DNA of 35,803 nt from Planctomycetes bacterium GWC2_45_44 (GCA_001824555.1 MHXU01000013.1:1-35803), one strand, 5' to 3'; shown: positions 22,898 to 31,737, counted from the stretch's first letter. Made by a program: numbers and translations. The notes: generated by a model from the sequence alone, not told the origin.

Positions 22898-23593
22898 TTA
22901 CTGAACTTCTGTCAATGTTTTTAGTTTCTGACTGAAATACGCAGCCATAGAAGGCTCTGTCTCGGCAAGAGAAGCCAGCACTTTTGCCTTGTTCCTGTCG
23001 CCCATATAATAGAGAATTTTCACAGCATCGGTTGGGCTTCCGTTTTGCGCCTGCGTCATATTCGCCAGAATTTTCCCTGCGCTTACGCCGTCCATTTTGT
23101 CGTAGCTTGCGGCAATGGTAACGAGGTTCTTCTTTTCCAAATCGCTGATTTCAACTCTCGTTTTGAGCAGTCTGTCGCGCTCGGATTTGAGACTGTTAAT
23201 GCTCCCTGCCAAATCCGCCCTCAATGTCTCAAGCTTTTCAATGTCCTGCTCAAGCTGACCTCTTGCGACTTCAAGCCTTTTATTCTCGACATCAATGGAT
23301 TTTAGCTTTTCGTTATATTCGTCCATTTTCTGACGAAGGTCATACACAAGTTCCTTCGTTTGTTTTTCATCTGCGCCGTTCGCCGTCCCGACCTGCGGAA
23401 TCACCAGCTCCGACTGCGAACCTGCATTATCCGAATGCACAGCCAAACCTCCCTCCGCCGCAACGGATTTAGCGTCCTGCGTATGAACAGTTTCAACAAC
23501 CTTATCGCCGAGAAAGAGAAACGCCCCAACAAAGGATAACGCAAAACTTAGCAACCCCGCCAAACCTATCATTATAATTTTCTTTTTATCCAT
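22898..23593 (-). CDS. MotE-like coiled-coil protein with MgtE-type C-terminal domain
   Basis: An N-terminal membrane anchor (about residues 8-30), a long charged coiled coil (about 75-150, rich in Glu/Lys/Leu) and a C-terminal helical domain (about 155-231) that starts VTIAASYDKMDGVSAGKILANM and resembles the MgtE N-terminal/MotE/FliG-like fold. In other bacteria such a protein (MotE, YlxF) helps MotC or the stator fold and work. AGGAATG precedes the ATG. Its place between fliJ and motA supports a stator-chaperone or rod-associated role. Function is inferred. Confidence 0.7.
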   Translation of the reverse strand: MDKKKIIMIGLAGLLSFALSFVGAFLFLGDKVVETVHTQDAKSVAAEGGLAVHSDNAGSQSELVIPQVGTANGADEKQTKELVYDLRQKMDEYNEKLKSIDVENKRLEVARGQLEQDIEKLETLRADLAGSINSLKSERDRLLKTRVEISDLEKKNLVTIAASYDKMDGVSAGKILANMTQAQNGSPTDAVKILYYMGDRNKAKVLASLAETEPSMAAYFSQKLKTLTEVQ

Positions 23594-23636
23594 ATTTACA
23601 TTCCTATACTTTAAACTACAGACTATTGACTACTGG

Positions 23637-24089
23637 CTACTGACTACTGACTTTTACACGGGCATACTTCATCACCGTATCTTCATCAGCTTGTTTCTGG
23701 TCGAGCTTTTCCTGCTCGTCGTAAAATCTTATTTTCGCCTGCTCCCGCAGCTTTTCAAGACCCTGACTGTACTGTCTTATCTTCAAAAATTCCGCGATTT
23801 TTTCTTTCTGCTGTTTTTCGAGTTCGGCAATTTTGCGTTTAAGCTGTTCGATTGCCTCGTCGTTTATCGCAGAGTACCGAAAAAAAATCTGCCTCTGCTG
23901 GAGATTTTTCATCGGGTCTTTGGTATTAAGCTGTTCGAGCATATCTTTTAAAAGAGCCTTTTTGGCGATAAGCAGCCCGACTGCGTTAGTCAGGCTTTCG
24001 GTAATAGTTAGCAGTTCGTTTTTCTTTCGCTGCTCTTCAATTTTTTTCACTTCCAGAACCTTTTGTGCCCGCCATACAAACTTTTTCAT
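23637..24089 (-). CDS. fliJ: Flagellar export chaperone FliJ
   Basis: 150-residue, almost wholly alpha-helical coiled-coil protein starting KKFVWRAQKVLEVKKIEEQ, the typical FliJ beginning. It sits in the centre of the FliI ATPase ring and escorts substrates to the export gate. It begins 3 bases after fliI ends. Like most FliJ proteins it is poorly conserved in sequence, and gene order is the main support. Confidence 0.85.
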   Translation of the reverse strand: MKKFVWRAQKVLEVKKIEEQRKKNELLTITESLTNAVGLLIAKKALLKDMLEQLNTKDPMKNLQQRQIFFRYSAINDEAIEQLKRKIAELEKQQKEKIAEFLKIRQYSQGLEKLREQAKIRFYDEQEKLDQKQADEDTVMKYARVKVSSQ

Positions 24090-24092
24090 AAA

Positions 24093-25451
24093 TTAATTCA
24101 CAAGCCCAAGAAGTTTGTCCCAGCTTTCGGTAATCTGCCTAAGCATCGCGACGGTCTGGTTAAATTCAGATTTTTGTCCGACCGGCTGAATCAGAAAATT
24201 ATTTATTTTATCGATAAGCGAGATAGCGCCGTCGATTTTCTTATTGCTGCCTGCCGAAAATGCGCCGATATTGATAAGGTCTTCGGCATCGCTGTATGTG
24301 GCGTAAATTTCTCGCAGCTTATTAGCGGCGGCTTTATGCTCTTTGGAAGCGACTACCGACATAAGCCTGCTTATGCTCGACAAAATATCAACGGCAGGGA
24401 AATGCCCCTTGTTCGCTAATTTTCTGGAAAGAACGATGTGGCCGTCCAAAAGACTTCTCGCTGAATCCGCGACAGGGTCATTAAGGTCGTCGTTTTCGAC
24501 CAGAACCGTCAATATGCCCGTGATGCTTCCGACCTGTGCGCAGCCCAATCGCTCAATGAGTCTCGGCATAAGCGCAAAAACGCTTGGGCAATAACCCTTT
24601 GTTGCGGGCGGTTCGCCTGCCGCCAGACCGATTTCTCTTTGAGCCTGCGCAAACCGCGTCAGCGAATCCATCATAAACAAAACGTCTTTGCCCTTGTCCC
24701 GGAAATACTCGGCAATCGTTACCGCGACAAACGCAGCTTTCACTCTTTGTATCGCCGGTGCGTCCGATGTCGCAACGACAACTACGCTTTTCGCCAAACC
24801 TTTCGGGCCTAAATTTTCTTCAAGAAATTCGCGAACCTCTCTGCCTCGTTCTCCAATCAGCGCAACGACATTCACATCGGCTTTGCTCGAAATGGCTATA
24901 TCGCCAAGCAGAACGCTTTTGCCCACGCCGCTGCCGGCAAAAAGCCCCACTCTCTGACCCTTGCCGCAGGTCAAAAGTCCGTCAATCGACCTCATACCAA
25001 GCTCAAGAGGCTGGGAAATTTTTTCTCTGCTCAAAGGCTGCGGCCCTGCCGCATCGAGATTTCGACTTTCCGCCCCCCCCAAATCCCCGCCGCCGTCAAT
25101 CGGCTGTGCCAGACCGTTCAGCACCCTGCCGAGTATATTTTCATCAAGCCTTAAATTCCGCTGATATTCTCTTGCCGTTACGATATCGCCGGGACGAATC
25201 CCTTCGATATGCTCCAATGGCAGCAGAACTAAATTATCTTTATTAAAGCCGATAACTTCAGCCAGTACCCTTTTACCATTGTGCAGACCGATTCCGCACA
25301 ACTGCCCGATGCCGAGCATTGGCCCTGCCGATTCAACCGTGAGGCCGGATACTCTGACAATCCTGCCCTGACAGTTCAACAGACTTGTCTGCCGAACCGT
25401 CTCAGCGAGTTTGCCAAAATCAATCGTAATATTTTCTTCAATAACCGTCAT
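24093..25451 (-). CDS. fliI: Flagellum-specific export ATPase FliI
   Basis: 452-residue F1-type ATPase that energises substrate unloading at the export gate. Walker A is AGSGVGKS (in GLFAGSGVGKSVLL), followed by ALIGERGREVREFLEENLG, the Walker B segment VLFMMDSLTRFAQAQREI and the FliI-specific GEPPATKGYCPSVFALMPRL. Length and motifs are complete. No ribosome binding site is obvious before the ATG, which lies 52 bases after fliH. Confidence 0.95.
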   Translation of the reverse strand: MTVIEENITIDFGKLAETVRQTSLLNCQGRIVRVSGLTVESAGPMLGIGQLCGIGLHNGKRVLAEVIGFNKDNLVLLPLEHIEGIRPGDIVTAREYQRNLRLDENILGRVLNGLAQPIDGGGDLGGAESRNLDAAGPQPLSREKISQPLELGMRSIDGLLTCGKGQRVGLFAGSGVGKSVLLGDIAISSKADVNVVALIGERGREVREFLEENLGPKGLAKSVVVVATSDAPAIQRVKAAFVAVTIAEYFRDKGKDVLFMMDSLTRFAQAQREIGLAAGEPPATKGYCPSVFALMPRLIERLGCAQVGSITGILTVLVENDDLNDPVADSARSLLDGHIVLSRKLANKGHFPAVDILSSISRLMSVVASKEHKAAANKLREIYATYSDAEDLINIGAFSAGSNKKIDGAISLIDKINNFLIQPVGQKSEFNQTVAMLRQITESWDKLLGLVN

Positions 25452-25502
25452 AAAACAAAATATCTCGTTAAAAATATCATCCCTAAGAGATTCATCATTT
25501 TT

Positions 25503-26078
25503 TCACTTTTCACTATTAACTTCTGCCGAAAGAGCCTTATTTATTCTTTCAAGATGTTCTCTGATAATATAGTTCACTGTTCCTTTAGGCGTTTCAACTT
25601 TGCACTCCGCTTTTTTCAGGCAGGGGTCAGCTTTGAACTGCACGCCCGGAAACTCCCACAAATCGCCCTGCTGCTGAAGAGCGCTTACACGCTGCAAATC
25701 TTCGTTATTCAGTAAAACAACAATATCATTCCCCTGCGGCGCGTAATTAAGCGTTTCGGTTATTATAGATGCCAGATTGTAATTTCCCTCTTTTACATTG
25801 GCCGCGATTATCTTCTCTGCGATTTTAACCGCCAGTTCGACGACCTGCTCCTTATTCTGCCTGACGATTTCGCTCGCGGATTTTTGCATACCTTCGACAA
25901 TCGATTTAATCAGCCGGGAATTCTCCGCGATATCCCGCTTGTCCTGTTCAATCCTCTGGCTCATCCGCTCGGCTTCTCTGTCGGATTGCGATTTGAGCAT
26001 ATCCTCTCTCGAATAATCATCAAGTACGCAAACTTCATCAACTTTATCGCTGCATAACACTGTTGTTTGACCGCTCAT
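25503..26078 (-). CDS. fliH: Flagellar export ATPase regulator FliH
   Basis: Charged, coiled-coil N-terminal half followed by a V-ATPase-E-like C-terminal half. The segment QVVELAVKIAEKIIAANVKEG is typical of FliH/YscL. It tethers FliI to the C ring and regulates it. The longest frame starts at a TTG inside fliG. ATG 26078, 4 bases after the fliG stop, is more natural and gives 191 residues. Confidence 0.87.
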   Translation of the reverse strand: MSGQTTVLCSDKVDEVCVLDDYSREDMLKSQSDREAERMSQRIEQDKRDIAENSRLIKSIVEGMQKSASEIVRQNKEQVVELAVKIAEKIIAANVKEGNYNLASIITETLNYAPQGNDIVVLLNNEDLQRVSALQQQGDLWEFPGVQFKADPCLKKAECKVETPKGTVNYIIREHLERINKALSAEVNSEK

Positions 26079-26082
26079 TTTT

Positions 26083-27087
26083 TTACTCTGCAAAAACCAG
26101 TTCGCCTTTACTGTTCATTTCACGCATCGCCGAGACTATCTGCTCTCTTGCCTGCTCGGTGTCTTCCTTTTTAGGCGAAGACATAAGAGATGTTTCCTCG
26201 TCAATCATCGCCGAAGCCCTTTCGGAGATATTTGTGCGAATCTTAGCTGAAATTTTTTCATCAGCCTTAATCAGTGCAAAAGCCATCTTCTGCGGCTCTA
26301 TTCCCCGAAGCGCATTCTGAATCGAACGGTCCGCGACAAGAGGAATATCTTCCCATATAATCATAAGGTCTGCGATTTGTTTGCAGGCCTCCTGGTCGGT
26401 TTTGCCCATCGACGCAAGCAATCCGTCGCGCAATTCCTTCGCCAGATTTCTCAAAACAACGGCAACTTTTCTATAACTCTGTTTTTTATCCACAGCGACA
26501 GCGACCGGCGACGATGAAGATGAATCGCTCTGAATCTCCGATAACTTCTGCGAAACCATTGCAGCTATTCTTTTTTTCGCGTCCGGGCTTATGCTCTCTG
26601 CCCCGGCCATTCTGCTCAATACGTTCACCTGCAATTGTTCTTTGAGCATACCAATAAGCTCTGAACTTCTCTTCGGGTCTAATTCGCTCAATACAACAGC
26701 CGCCGCCTGCGGATGCTCGGCATTCAGTACCGCCGCCAGGATATTGTTCTTCGCCTGTTTTATCTGAATAAACGGGTCTCGCTGATGCAGAAGTTCTGAA
26801 ATCTGATTTTGTATATTGGCTGCTTTCTCCTGGCCGAGCGAACTTTTCAGCAATTTATCGAGAAAACCTTTTGCCTGAAAACGATTGTTTTTTTCGAGAC
26901 TGCCGCAAAATTCATTCGCAAGCTGCGCCGTGTTATCCGGATTACAGCAGCCGGAAACATCGAGATATGCCATTTCCACCGCAATATCTTTGACTGTATG
27001 CTCATCGATTCCCTTGAGCAATTCCGCCGCTGCGCCGTGGTCAAGAAGCGAAAGAAGCATAGCGGCTTTTTGTTTTCCGGTAAGCAT
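26083..27087 (-). CDS. fliG: Flagellar motor switch protein FliG
   Basis: 334-residue switch protein with the N-terminal KQKAAMLLSLLD, the middle domain (HPQAAAVVLSELDPKRSSEL) and the C-terminal torque helix region IIWEDIPLVADRSIQNALRG, where charged residues contact MotA. The usual DDR of the torque helix is ADR here, so one acidic residue is lost. The protein links the MS ring (FliF) to the C ring. fliM and fliN are not in the window. Confidence 0.92.
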   Translation of the reverse strand: MLTGKQKAAMLLSLLDHGAAAELLKGIDEHTVKDIAVEMAYLDVSGCCNPDNTAQLANEFCGSLEKNNRFQAKGFLDKLLKSSLGQEKAANIQNQISELLHQRDPFIQIKQAKNNILAAVLNAEHPQAAAVVLSELDPKRSSELIGMLKEQLQVNVLSRMAGAESISPDAKKRIAAMVSQKLSEIQSDSSSSSPVAVAVDKKQSYRKVAVVLRNLAKELRDGLLASMGKTDQEACKQIADLMIIWEDIPLVADRSIQNALRGIEPQKMAFALIKADEKISAKIRTNISERASAMIDEETSLMSSPKKEDTEQAREQIVSAMREMNSKGELVFAE

Positions 27088-27209
27088 TTATATCTCTAAT
27101 TAAAATATATTTAATTTGTTTTAACAGAGCCGCGAATGTAAATGAGCGGTCAAAAACTCCATCGGCCTTCAGGCCGATTCCTCAATTTTGCACTTTCAAT
27201 TTTAAACTT
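27088..27209. repeat. fliF-fliG spacer with a palindrome
   Basis: The 122-base spacer holds a perfect 8-bp stem ATCGGCCT (27161-27168) and AGGCCGAT (27171-27178), followed by TTCCTCAATTTT, and AT-rich low-complexity sequence (27186-27216). It may be a repeat element. No promoter is evident. Confidence 0.45.
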
Positions 27210-28697
27210 TTAATTTTCTTTGTCCTCAATCCATTTCAGAAAGACCTGCCTTGCCTGTTCTGGATTGCTCTTCAGTGCGCCGGCAAGCTGATTTCTCAAC
27301 GCGGTTTGCGAGAAGCCTTCCGACGCGGGCAATTGAGCGGCTTTAGCTCCGCCGCCGGCAACCTGACCGGCAGGCTGAACCTGTACGACTTTTTCGCCTT
27401 TAGTAAAAATTTTAAACACAAGCAATGCGCAAATTCCCGTCAGCCCCAGCGACAACTGTTTGGCCAAAGCGATATAACCCGAAAAATCGGCAGGCTCTTT
27501 AACATCCTGATTCTGTGGCCTGCTGAATTTCACATCGACGACTTTAAGCGAATCGGATTCTTTCAGTCCCAGAGCATTCTTAATAATCTGCTCGACATCT
27601 GCGACCTGCAAACCTTTGGCGTTTGCAGCAGCAGCATTGGCATCTGGAGTGGACAAATCAACAAACGCCGCGACGGACAATGATAATACCTTGCCGGGCA
27701 TTTCTGTTCTTTGCTCGACCGTTTTGCCGACTGCATACTCGGTCAGAGTTGTTTCATCTTTTTTCACGCCGCCTGCAGCTGTCTGTCCCTCGCCCGCCGC
27801 CCTGGCCGCCTCGGTTTCGGAATTGCTCTTGATTTCCTCTTTTGTGGCGACTTTTTTGGCGGGGTCATAAATTTCTGTAACCTGACTTACGCTGGTGGTA
27901 TCGACGACAGCGTCGATTTTAACTTTGGCTCTGTCCGGACCAAGAGCCATTGTCAGCATATCTTCGACCTTCGCGGCAAGAGAATGTTCGACTCTTTCCT
28001 TATAATCCTGAACAGTCCCTCCGCCGGAGGCGAACCCCTGCTCGCCCTGCCCGCTAAGCAGTCTGCCCTGACTGTCAATTATCGTTACATTTTTAGCGTC
28101 AAGCCCCTCAATAGCGCCGGCAACGAGATTGGAAATCGCGGAAATATTCGTGCCGCTAAGTTTACCCCCCCCGCGAAGCTTAAGCACAACCGATGCGCTT
28201 GTCTTATCGGATTGGGAATCGAAAATCTTCTGCTTTGAATTTACGATGTGAACTCGCGCCGAAACAATCCCGTCAATCATTTGAATGCTTCTGGCAAGCT
28301 CGTCTTCGAGTGCACGTTTGAGGTTGATATTCTGAACGAAGGGACTTACGCCTATTTTTTCATTGTCGAATAATTTATATCCGCCTTTGTCGCTGTCGGC
28401 AAGCCCTTCTTTTGCCATATCGAGCCTAAGCTGATAAACGCTGTTCTTCGGCACATATATGGCTGTTCCGCCGTTTCGCAGTTCGTAAGGAATCCCCTTT
28501 TCGCTGATTTTATCAGCTATTTTGGAAGCGTTGTCAGGCTGCAGGTCGTGATAAAGAAGCCGCATATCAGGCTTGGCGACCCAGTGAGCGACAAGACCGG
28601 AAATCAGCAGCGCAGAGATGACAGCGGTAATCAGAATCGTCCGCTGCACAAAACTGATGTTCTGCCAGATTGCGTTTATCCTTGCCAGTATATCCAT
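27210..28697 (-). CDS. fliF: Flagellar MS-ring protein FliF
   Basis: 495-residue ring protein of the basal body with an N-terminal membrane helix (about residues 20-42), the YscJ-like secretin domain (VPKNSVYQLRLDMAKEGL, then NLKRALEDELARSIQ) and a second membrane helix near residue 425 (LSLGLTGICALLVFKIF). The C-terminus ends QARQVFLKWIEDKEN, matching the FliG-binding tail. It is slightly shorter than E. coli FliF (552). An AT-rich spacer without a ribosome binding site separates it from fliE. Confidence 0.94.
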   Translation of the reverse strand: MDILARINAIWQNISFVQRTILITAVISALLISGLVAHWVAKPDMRLLYHDLQPDNASKIADKISEKGIPYELRNGGTAIYVPKNSVYQLRLDMAKEGLADSDKGGYKLFDNEKIGVSPFVQNINLKRALEDELARSIQMIDGIVSARVHIVNSKQKIFDSQSDKTSASVVLKLRGGGKLSGTNISAISNLVAGAIEGLDAKNVTIIDSQGRLLSGQGEQGFASGGGTVQDYKERVEHSLAAKVEDMLTMALGPDRAKVKIDAVVDTTSVSQVTEIYDPAKKVATKEEIKSNSETEAARAAGEGQTAAGGVKKDETTLTEYAVGKTVEQRTEMPGKVLSLSVAAFVDLSTPDANAAAANAKGLQVADVEQIIKNALGLKESDSLKVVDVKFSRPQNQDVKEPADFSGYIALAKQLSLGLTGICALLVFKIFTKGEKVVQVQPAGQVAGGGAKAAQLPASEGFSQTALRNQLAGALKSNPEQARQVFLKWIEDKEN

Positions 28698-28714
28698 AAT
28701 TTTAATTTTAAATT

Positions 28715-29035
28715 TTAAATCGGCATATTCATCGTTTGTTTATATGCCTCTATGAGTTTGTTTCTTACGCCGACTAACATTTTAAAACTCATATCCGCTT
28801 TGGCTACCGAAGCGACGACGGAATTTATATCATTATTTTTACCGCTCATTAAATCCATTATCGAAACATCAGAGACTTTTTGCTGGCCGTCAATCTGCGA
28901 AAGATAATCAGAGACCGCATTAACAGTTTTGCCGAAATCTTTCGCAGCCGCAGGCGCTTTTTGGTCTAAACCAGCGCCTGCAGCCGGATTGATTTGGTTG
29001 GTTGCCGAACTGATATTCGGATTGAATGTTATCAT
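28715..29035 (-). CDS. fliE: Flagellar hook-basal body protein FliE
   Basis: 106-residue rod/MS-ring junction protein. The C-terminal half, VVASVAKADMSFKMLVGVRNKLIEAYKQTMNMPI in pattern (ADMSFKMLVGVRNKL, then the YKQTMNMPI end), is diagnostic. The N-terminal part is variable. AAGGA precedes the ATG. It sits between flgC and fliF, the common order. Confidence 0.92.
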   Translation of the reverse strand: MITFNPNISSATNQINPAAGAGLDQKAPAAAKDFGKTVNAVSDYLSQIDGQQKVSDVSIMDLMSGKNNDINSVVASVAKADMSFKMLVGVRNKLIEAYKQTMNMPI

Positions 29036-29056
29036 TTTAAAATTCCTTGATATTTA

Positions 29057-29087
29057 TTTCTCTGTGTTCTCTGTGAACTCTGTGGCT
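29057..29087. repeat. CACAGAG-type intergenic repeat, copy 2
   Basis: TTTCTCTGTGTTCTCTGTG followed by AACTCTGTGGC contains three CTCTGTG units in the gap between flgC and fliE. It is related to 19371-19392 and 33045-33066. Confidence 0.6.
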
Positions 29088-29093
29088 AAAAAC

Positions 29094-29501
29094 TTATTTC
29101 AAAAGTTCCAGCGTAGTTTCCGCCATTGACTGATAGCGTTTAAGAACAGCGGCGTTTGCCTGATAGGCCTTTGTCGCCGTAGCAAGATTCATCATTTCAA
29201 TAGGCAAATTGACATTCGGCATAGACACATACCCGTCTTTATCCGCGTTTGGATGGCCGGGTTTCAGAATTTTCTGGAAATCGCTCTGGTCTTCGGAGAA
29301 ATCATCCACCGTTACGCCGCCGATGCCATTGTCGCTGTCGGTTTTAAAAATCGCCTCTACCCTCCGATAAGGCTTGCCACTGCCGTTGTCTGTCGTTTGA
29401 GCATTGGCGACATTCGAGGAAATGATGGACATATTTTTGTCCTGAGCATTAAGCCCGGACACCGCAATATCAATCGTACTAAAACCAGACCCTATTTTCA
29501 T
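29094..29501 (-). CDS. flgC: Flagellar basal-body rod protein FlgC
   Basis: 135-residue proximal rod protein. The N-terminal STIDIAVSGLNAQDKNM and NVANAQTT match the rod-family ANxANxxT motif. The C-terminal PNVNLPIEMMNLATATKAYQ and the final coiled segment (LKRYQSMAETTLELLK) are typical. It is 20 bases downstream of flgB with GGAAAG before the ATG. Confidence 0.95.
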   Translation of the reverse strand: MKIGSGFSTIDIAVSGLNAQDKNMSIISSNVANAQTTDNGSGKPYRRVEAIFKTDSDNGIGGVTVDDFSEDQSDFQKILKPGHPNADKDGYVSMPNVNLPIEMMNLATATKAYQANAAVLKRYQSMAETTLELLK

Positions 29502-29521
29502 AATTTACTTTCCGGTTTGCA

Positions 29522-29878
29522 TTAGTCGCCCAGAGCCATCTCTATCTGCCTGTACTTTTTGGCAAGCAGTCGAGTATAAGCCTTATGTTTTATGGAATTT
29601 TCCACCATCTGCCCGATTTCAATCTCAAGATTGACATCGTTGCCCTTATCATTCAGCGACGTATTCAGCGGCTGAAAAATCTCCGGCTCAAGCTGCTCGG
29701 AATCAATATCGCCGCCGGAGGCAAGAGCTTTTTCGAGAATCTGGTCAAATTTGATATCGAATCTGCGGTAGCCAGGCGTTTCCATATTCGCTACGTTGCC
29801 GGCTATCGCTTTCTGGCGAATGCCTTCAGCTTTTATGCCGGCTTCGATTAAATCAGTTATGCCGCCGATTTTGCTCAT
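29522..29878 (-). CDS. flgB: Flagellar basal-body rod protein FlgB
   Basis: 118-residue proximal rod protein with the conserved AIAGNVANMETPGYRRFDIKF and a C-terminal helix (VENSIKHKAYTRLLAKKYRQ). It is the first gene of the flagellar cluster. AGGA lies 4 bases before the ATG. A sigma-54 promoter lies about 45 bases upstream. Confidence 0.95.
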   Translation of the reverse strand: MSKIGGITDLIEAGIKAEGIRQKAIAGNVANMETPGYRRFDIKFDQILEKALASGGDIDSEQLEPEIFQPLNTSLNDKGNDVNLEIEIGQMVENSIKHKAYTRLLAKKYRQIEMALGD

Positions 29879-29922
29879 TAGTTCCTGTAAATTTTCAACG
29901 CAGTTTCTCGCAGAACTATATG

Positions 29923-29938
29923 TGCAATAATTGTGCCA
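29923..29938 (-). promoter_or_regulatory. Sigma-54 promoter upstream of flgB
   Basis: On the minus strand TGGCACAATTATTGCA matches the sigma-54 consensus at all key positions, with TGGCAC (-24), five bases, then TTGCA (-12). The start site would be near 29912, about 33 bases before the flgB ATG. A palindrome TTTACAGTAAA (29965-29975) further upstream could be an activator site, which is speculative. Confidence 0.82.
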
Positions 29939-30087
29939 GCAGGAGTCCGTTTTTCATTACCACTTTTACAGTAAAGACTTACGGAAAGAATAAGGTTTGT
30001 GTAAAATGCGTTTCCCCCCTTTGGCGTTAAATTCTTATACACTTATTTAGCGTGAGAAATCGGCCAAAGGCGCAAGTAAATTGAAAA

Positions 30088-30120
30088 TTTTGTAAAATTT
30101 CTTCAAATTTTGTGAAGAAA
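30088..30120 (-). terminator. AT-rich hairpin downstream of panC, possible terminator
   Basis: TTTCTTCA (30098-30105) and TGAAGAAA (30113-30120) form a perfect 8-bp stem with a 7-base loop. On the minus strand it is followed by TTTTAC. It lies 14 bases after the panC stop, the right place to end the rpmE-panC transcript, though it is weak in GC. Confidence 0.5.
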
Positions 30121-30133
30121 TAGCGTGCGGCAA

Positions 30134-30994
30134 TCAGTTACAATCGACAATTATATTATCAATCAGCCTTGCCGAGCCAATTTTGACCGCTATTGCGAGC
30201 AATGTTTCGCCTCTGACCTGTTCTACTTCTTTAAGTGTTTTAGTATTAACAATATCTATATAGTCTATTTTTGTCCGGCCACTCAATTTTATGATTTTTT
30301 CCATTTCACCGATAATTTTTTTACTGTCGCGCAAACCGCCAGCAATTAAAATCTCCGCTTCCTGCAAAGCGGCGTACAACAGCGCAGCGTCTTTTCGCTC
30401 ATCAGCATTTAGATACCTGTTCCTGCTGCTCATCGCCAGTCCGTCTTTTTCACGAACGGTGGGACAAACGACAATCTTCAACGGCATATTCAAATCGGCG
30501 ACCATTCGCTGAATAATTATTGACTGCTGGGCATCTTTTTGTCCGAAGAACGCTGCGTCTGGCTGGACGATATTAAAAAGTTTTGCGCAAACCGTCGCGA
30601 CACCTCTGAAATGGCCGGGCCTGTTCCTGCCGCACAAAGGCTGGTCAAGTTTTTCAACATTAACCCACACATTGCCCCACGATAGATTCTGCTGCGGATA
30701 AATTTCGTCAGGCGTTGGCGCAAAAATTACATCTGCACCGCTTTTTTCGCATCCTGCAGTGTCAGCATCGAGCGTTCGCGGATATTTGTCAATATCTTCC
30801 GTCGGGCCAAATTGAGTTGGATTGACAAAGATACTGACTACCACAAAATCCGTTTGTTTTTTGGCGGTTCTTATAAGCGAAAAATGCCCTTCGTGCAGAG
30901 CGCCCATCGTCGGAACCAAGCCGATGGTTTTGCCGGCAGATTTTGCCTCTGCCACAAGTTTTCGCACTTCCTGAATTTTTTTAACAATTTTCAT
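30134..30994 (-). CDS. panC: Pantothenate synthetase (pantoate-beta-alanine ligase)
   Basis: Joins pantoate and beta-alanine with ATP to give pantothenate, the coenzyme A precursor. Family motifs: LVPTMGALHEGHFSLI (about residues 25-40), FVNPTQFGPTEDIDKYPR, GHFRGVATV, FFGQKDAQQ and the KMSKS-like MSSRNRYL. 286 residues is normal. It starts 2 bases after rsmE. panD, which makes beta-alanine, lies 4 kb away on the other strand. panB is not in the window. Confidence 0.95.
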   Translation of the reverse strand: MKIVKKIQEVRKLVAEAKSAGKTIGLVPTMGALHEGHFSLIRTAKKQTDFVVVSIFVNPTQFGPTEDIDKYPRTLDADTAGCEKSGADVIFAPTPDEIYPQQNLSWGNVWVNVEKLDQPLCGRNRPGHFRGVATVCAKLFNIVQPDAAFFGQKDAQQSIIIQRMVADLNMPLKIVVCPTVREKDGLAMSSRNRYLNADERKDAALLYAALQEAEILIAGGLRDSKKIIGEMEKIIKLSGRTKIDYIDIVNTKTLKEVEQVRGETLLAIAVKIGSARLIDNIIVDCN

Positions 30995-30996
30995 TT

Positions 30997-31737
30997 TTAA
31001 TCGACAGGGTATAAATCTCTTTTTGCGGCGAGTATCGAACCAACCGCAATCGCCGCCGTTTCAATCCTTAAAATCGTATCGGTAAGTTTTACAGGCGCTG
31101 CATTGAGAGCCTTTAAAGTTTTTTCTTCGGCATCAGTAAAACCGCCTTCCGGGCCGATAAAAGCAATAACGTCCTGTTCGCTAAAGTCAAAATTTATAAC
31201 AGATATCGCGTCTTCCGTCAAAGCCCCAAAAATTATATCGGCGTTCGGATATTCTTTGGGCAGTTGTTCAATCGCCTGCTCAAAATTCCGCGGAATATCT
31301 ATAATCGGCAGGAAATTTCGCTGGCACTGCTTGGCTGATTCGACCGCAATGGCTTCATATCTTCGCAAAACATTTTTTCCATCCGGCTGTTTTACCGTTC
31401 GCTCGAAAATAATCGGCGAAATCCGGTCAACGCCCATCTCCGTGCATTTTGCTATAACCAGCTCAAAACGCTGGGCTTTCGCTTCGCTTGATGCGATAAT
31501 TATTCTGCGATTAGAGCGATTGGTCAGAGTGTTTAACGTTTGTATTTTGAGCAGTGCGGAATCTTTGGCGATTTTTTCGATGATTGCTTGTGCCGATGTT
31601 CCTTTGCCGTCAAAAAGCTCTACGCAATCGCCTTTGGTAAGTCGCATTACCTTGGTCAAATGCCTTAACTGAACGTCATCGATAACGGCATCGGCGTTCG
31701 GCGTAATCGTTTCGCAGTAAAATCTTGCCCTTCTCAT
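30997..31737 (-). CDS. rsmE: 16S rRNA (uracil-1498-N3)-methyltransferase RsmE
   Basis: SPOUT-class methyltransferase that methylates U1498 of 16S rRNA. The N-terminal PUA-like part starts MRRARFYCE and includes QLRHLTKVMRLTKGD. The knotted C-terminal part has the KCTEMGVDRISPI, FIGPEGGFTDAEE and LGxxILRxETA-type (LTDTILRIETAAI) motifs. ATG 31737 (247 residues) is preferred to a TTG at 31764. Confidence 0.92.
   Translation of the reverse strand: MRRARFYCETITPNADAVIDDVQLRHLTKVMRLTKGDCVELFDGKGTSAQAIIEKIAKDSALLKIQTLNTLTNRSNRRIIIASSEAKAQRFELVIAKCTEMGVDRISPIIFERTVKQPDGKNVLRRYEAIAVESAKQCQRNFLPIIDIPRNFEQAIEQLPKEYPNADIIFGALTEDAISVINFDFSEQDVIAFIGPEGGFTDAEEKTLKALNAAPVKLTDTILRIETAAIAVGSILAAKRDLYPVD

Noticed and set aside
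27711-28238. Long plus-strand frame opposite fliF
   Set aside because: Antisense shadow of fliF with no recognisable protein features.
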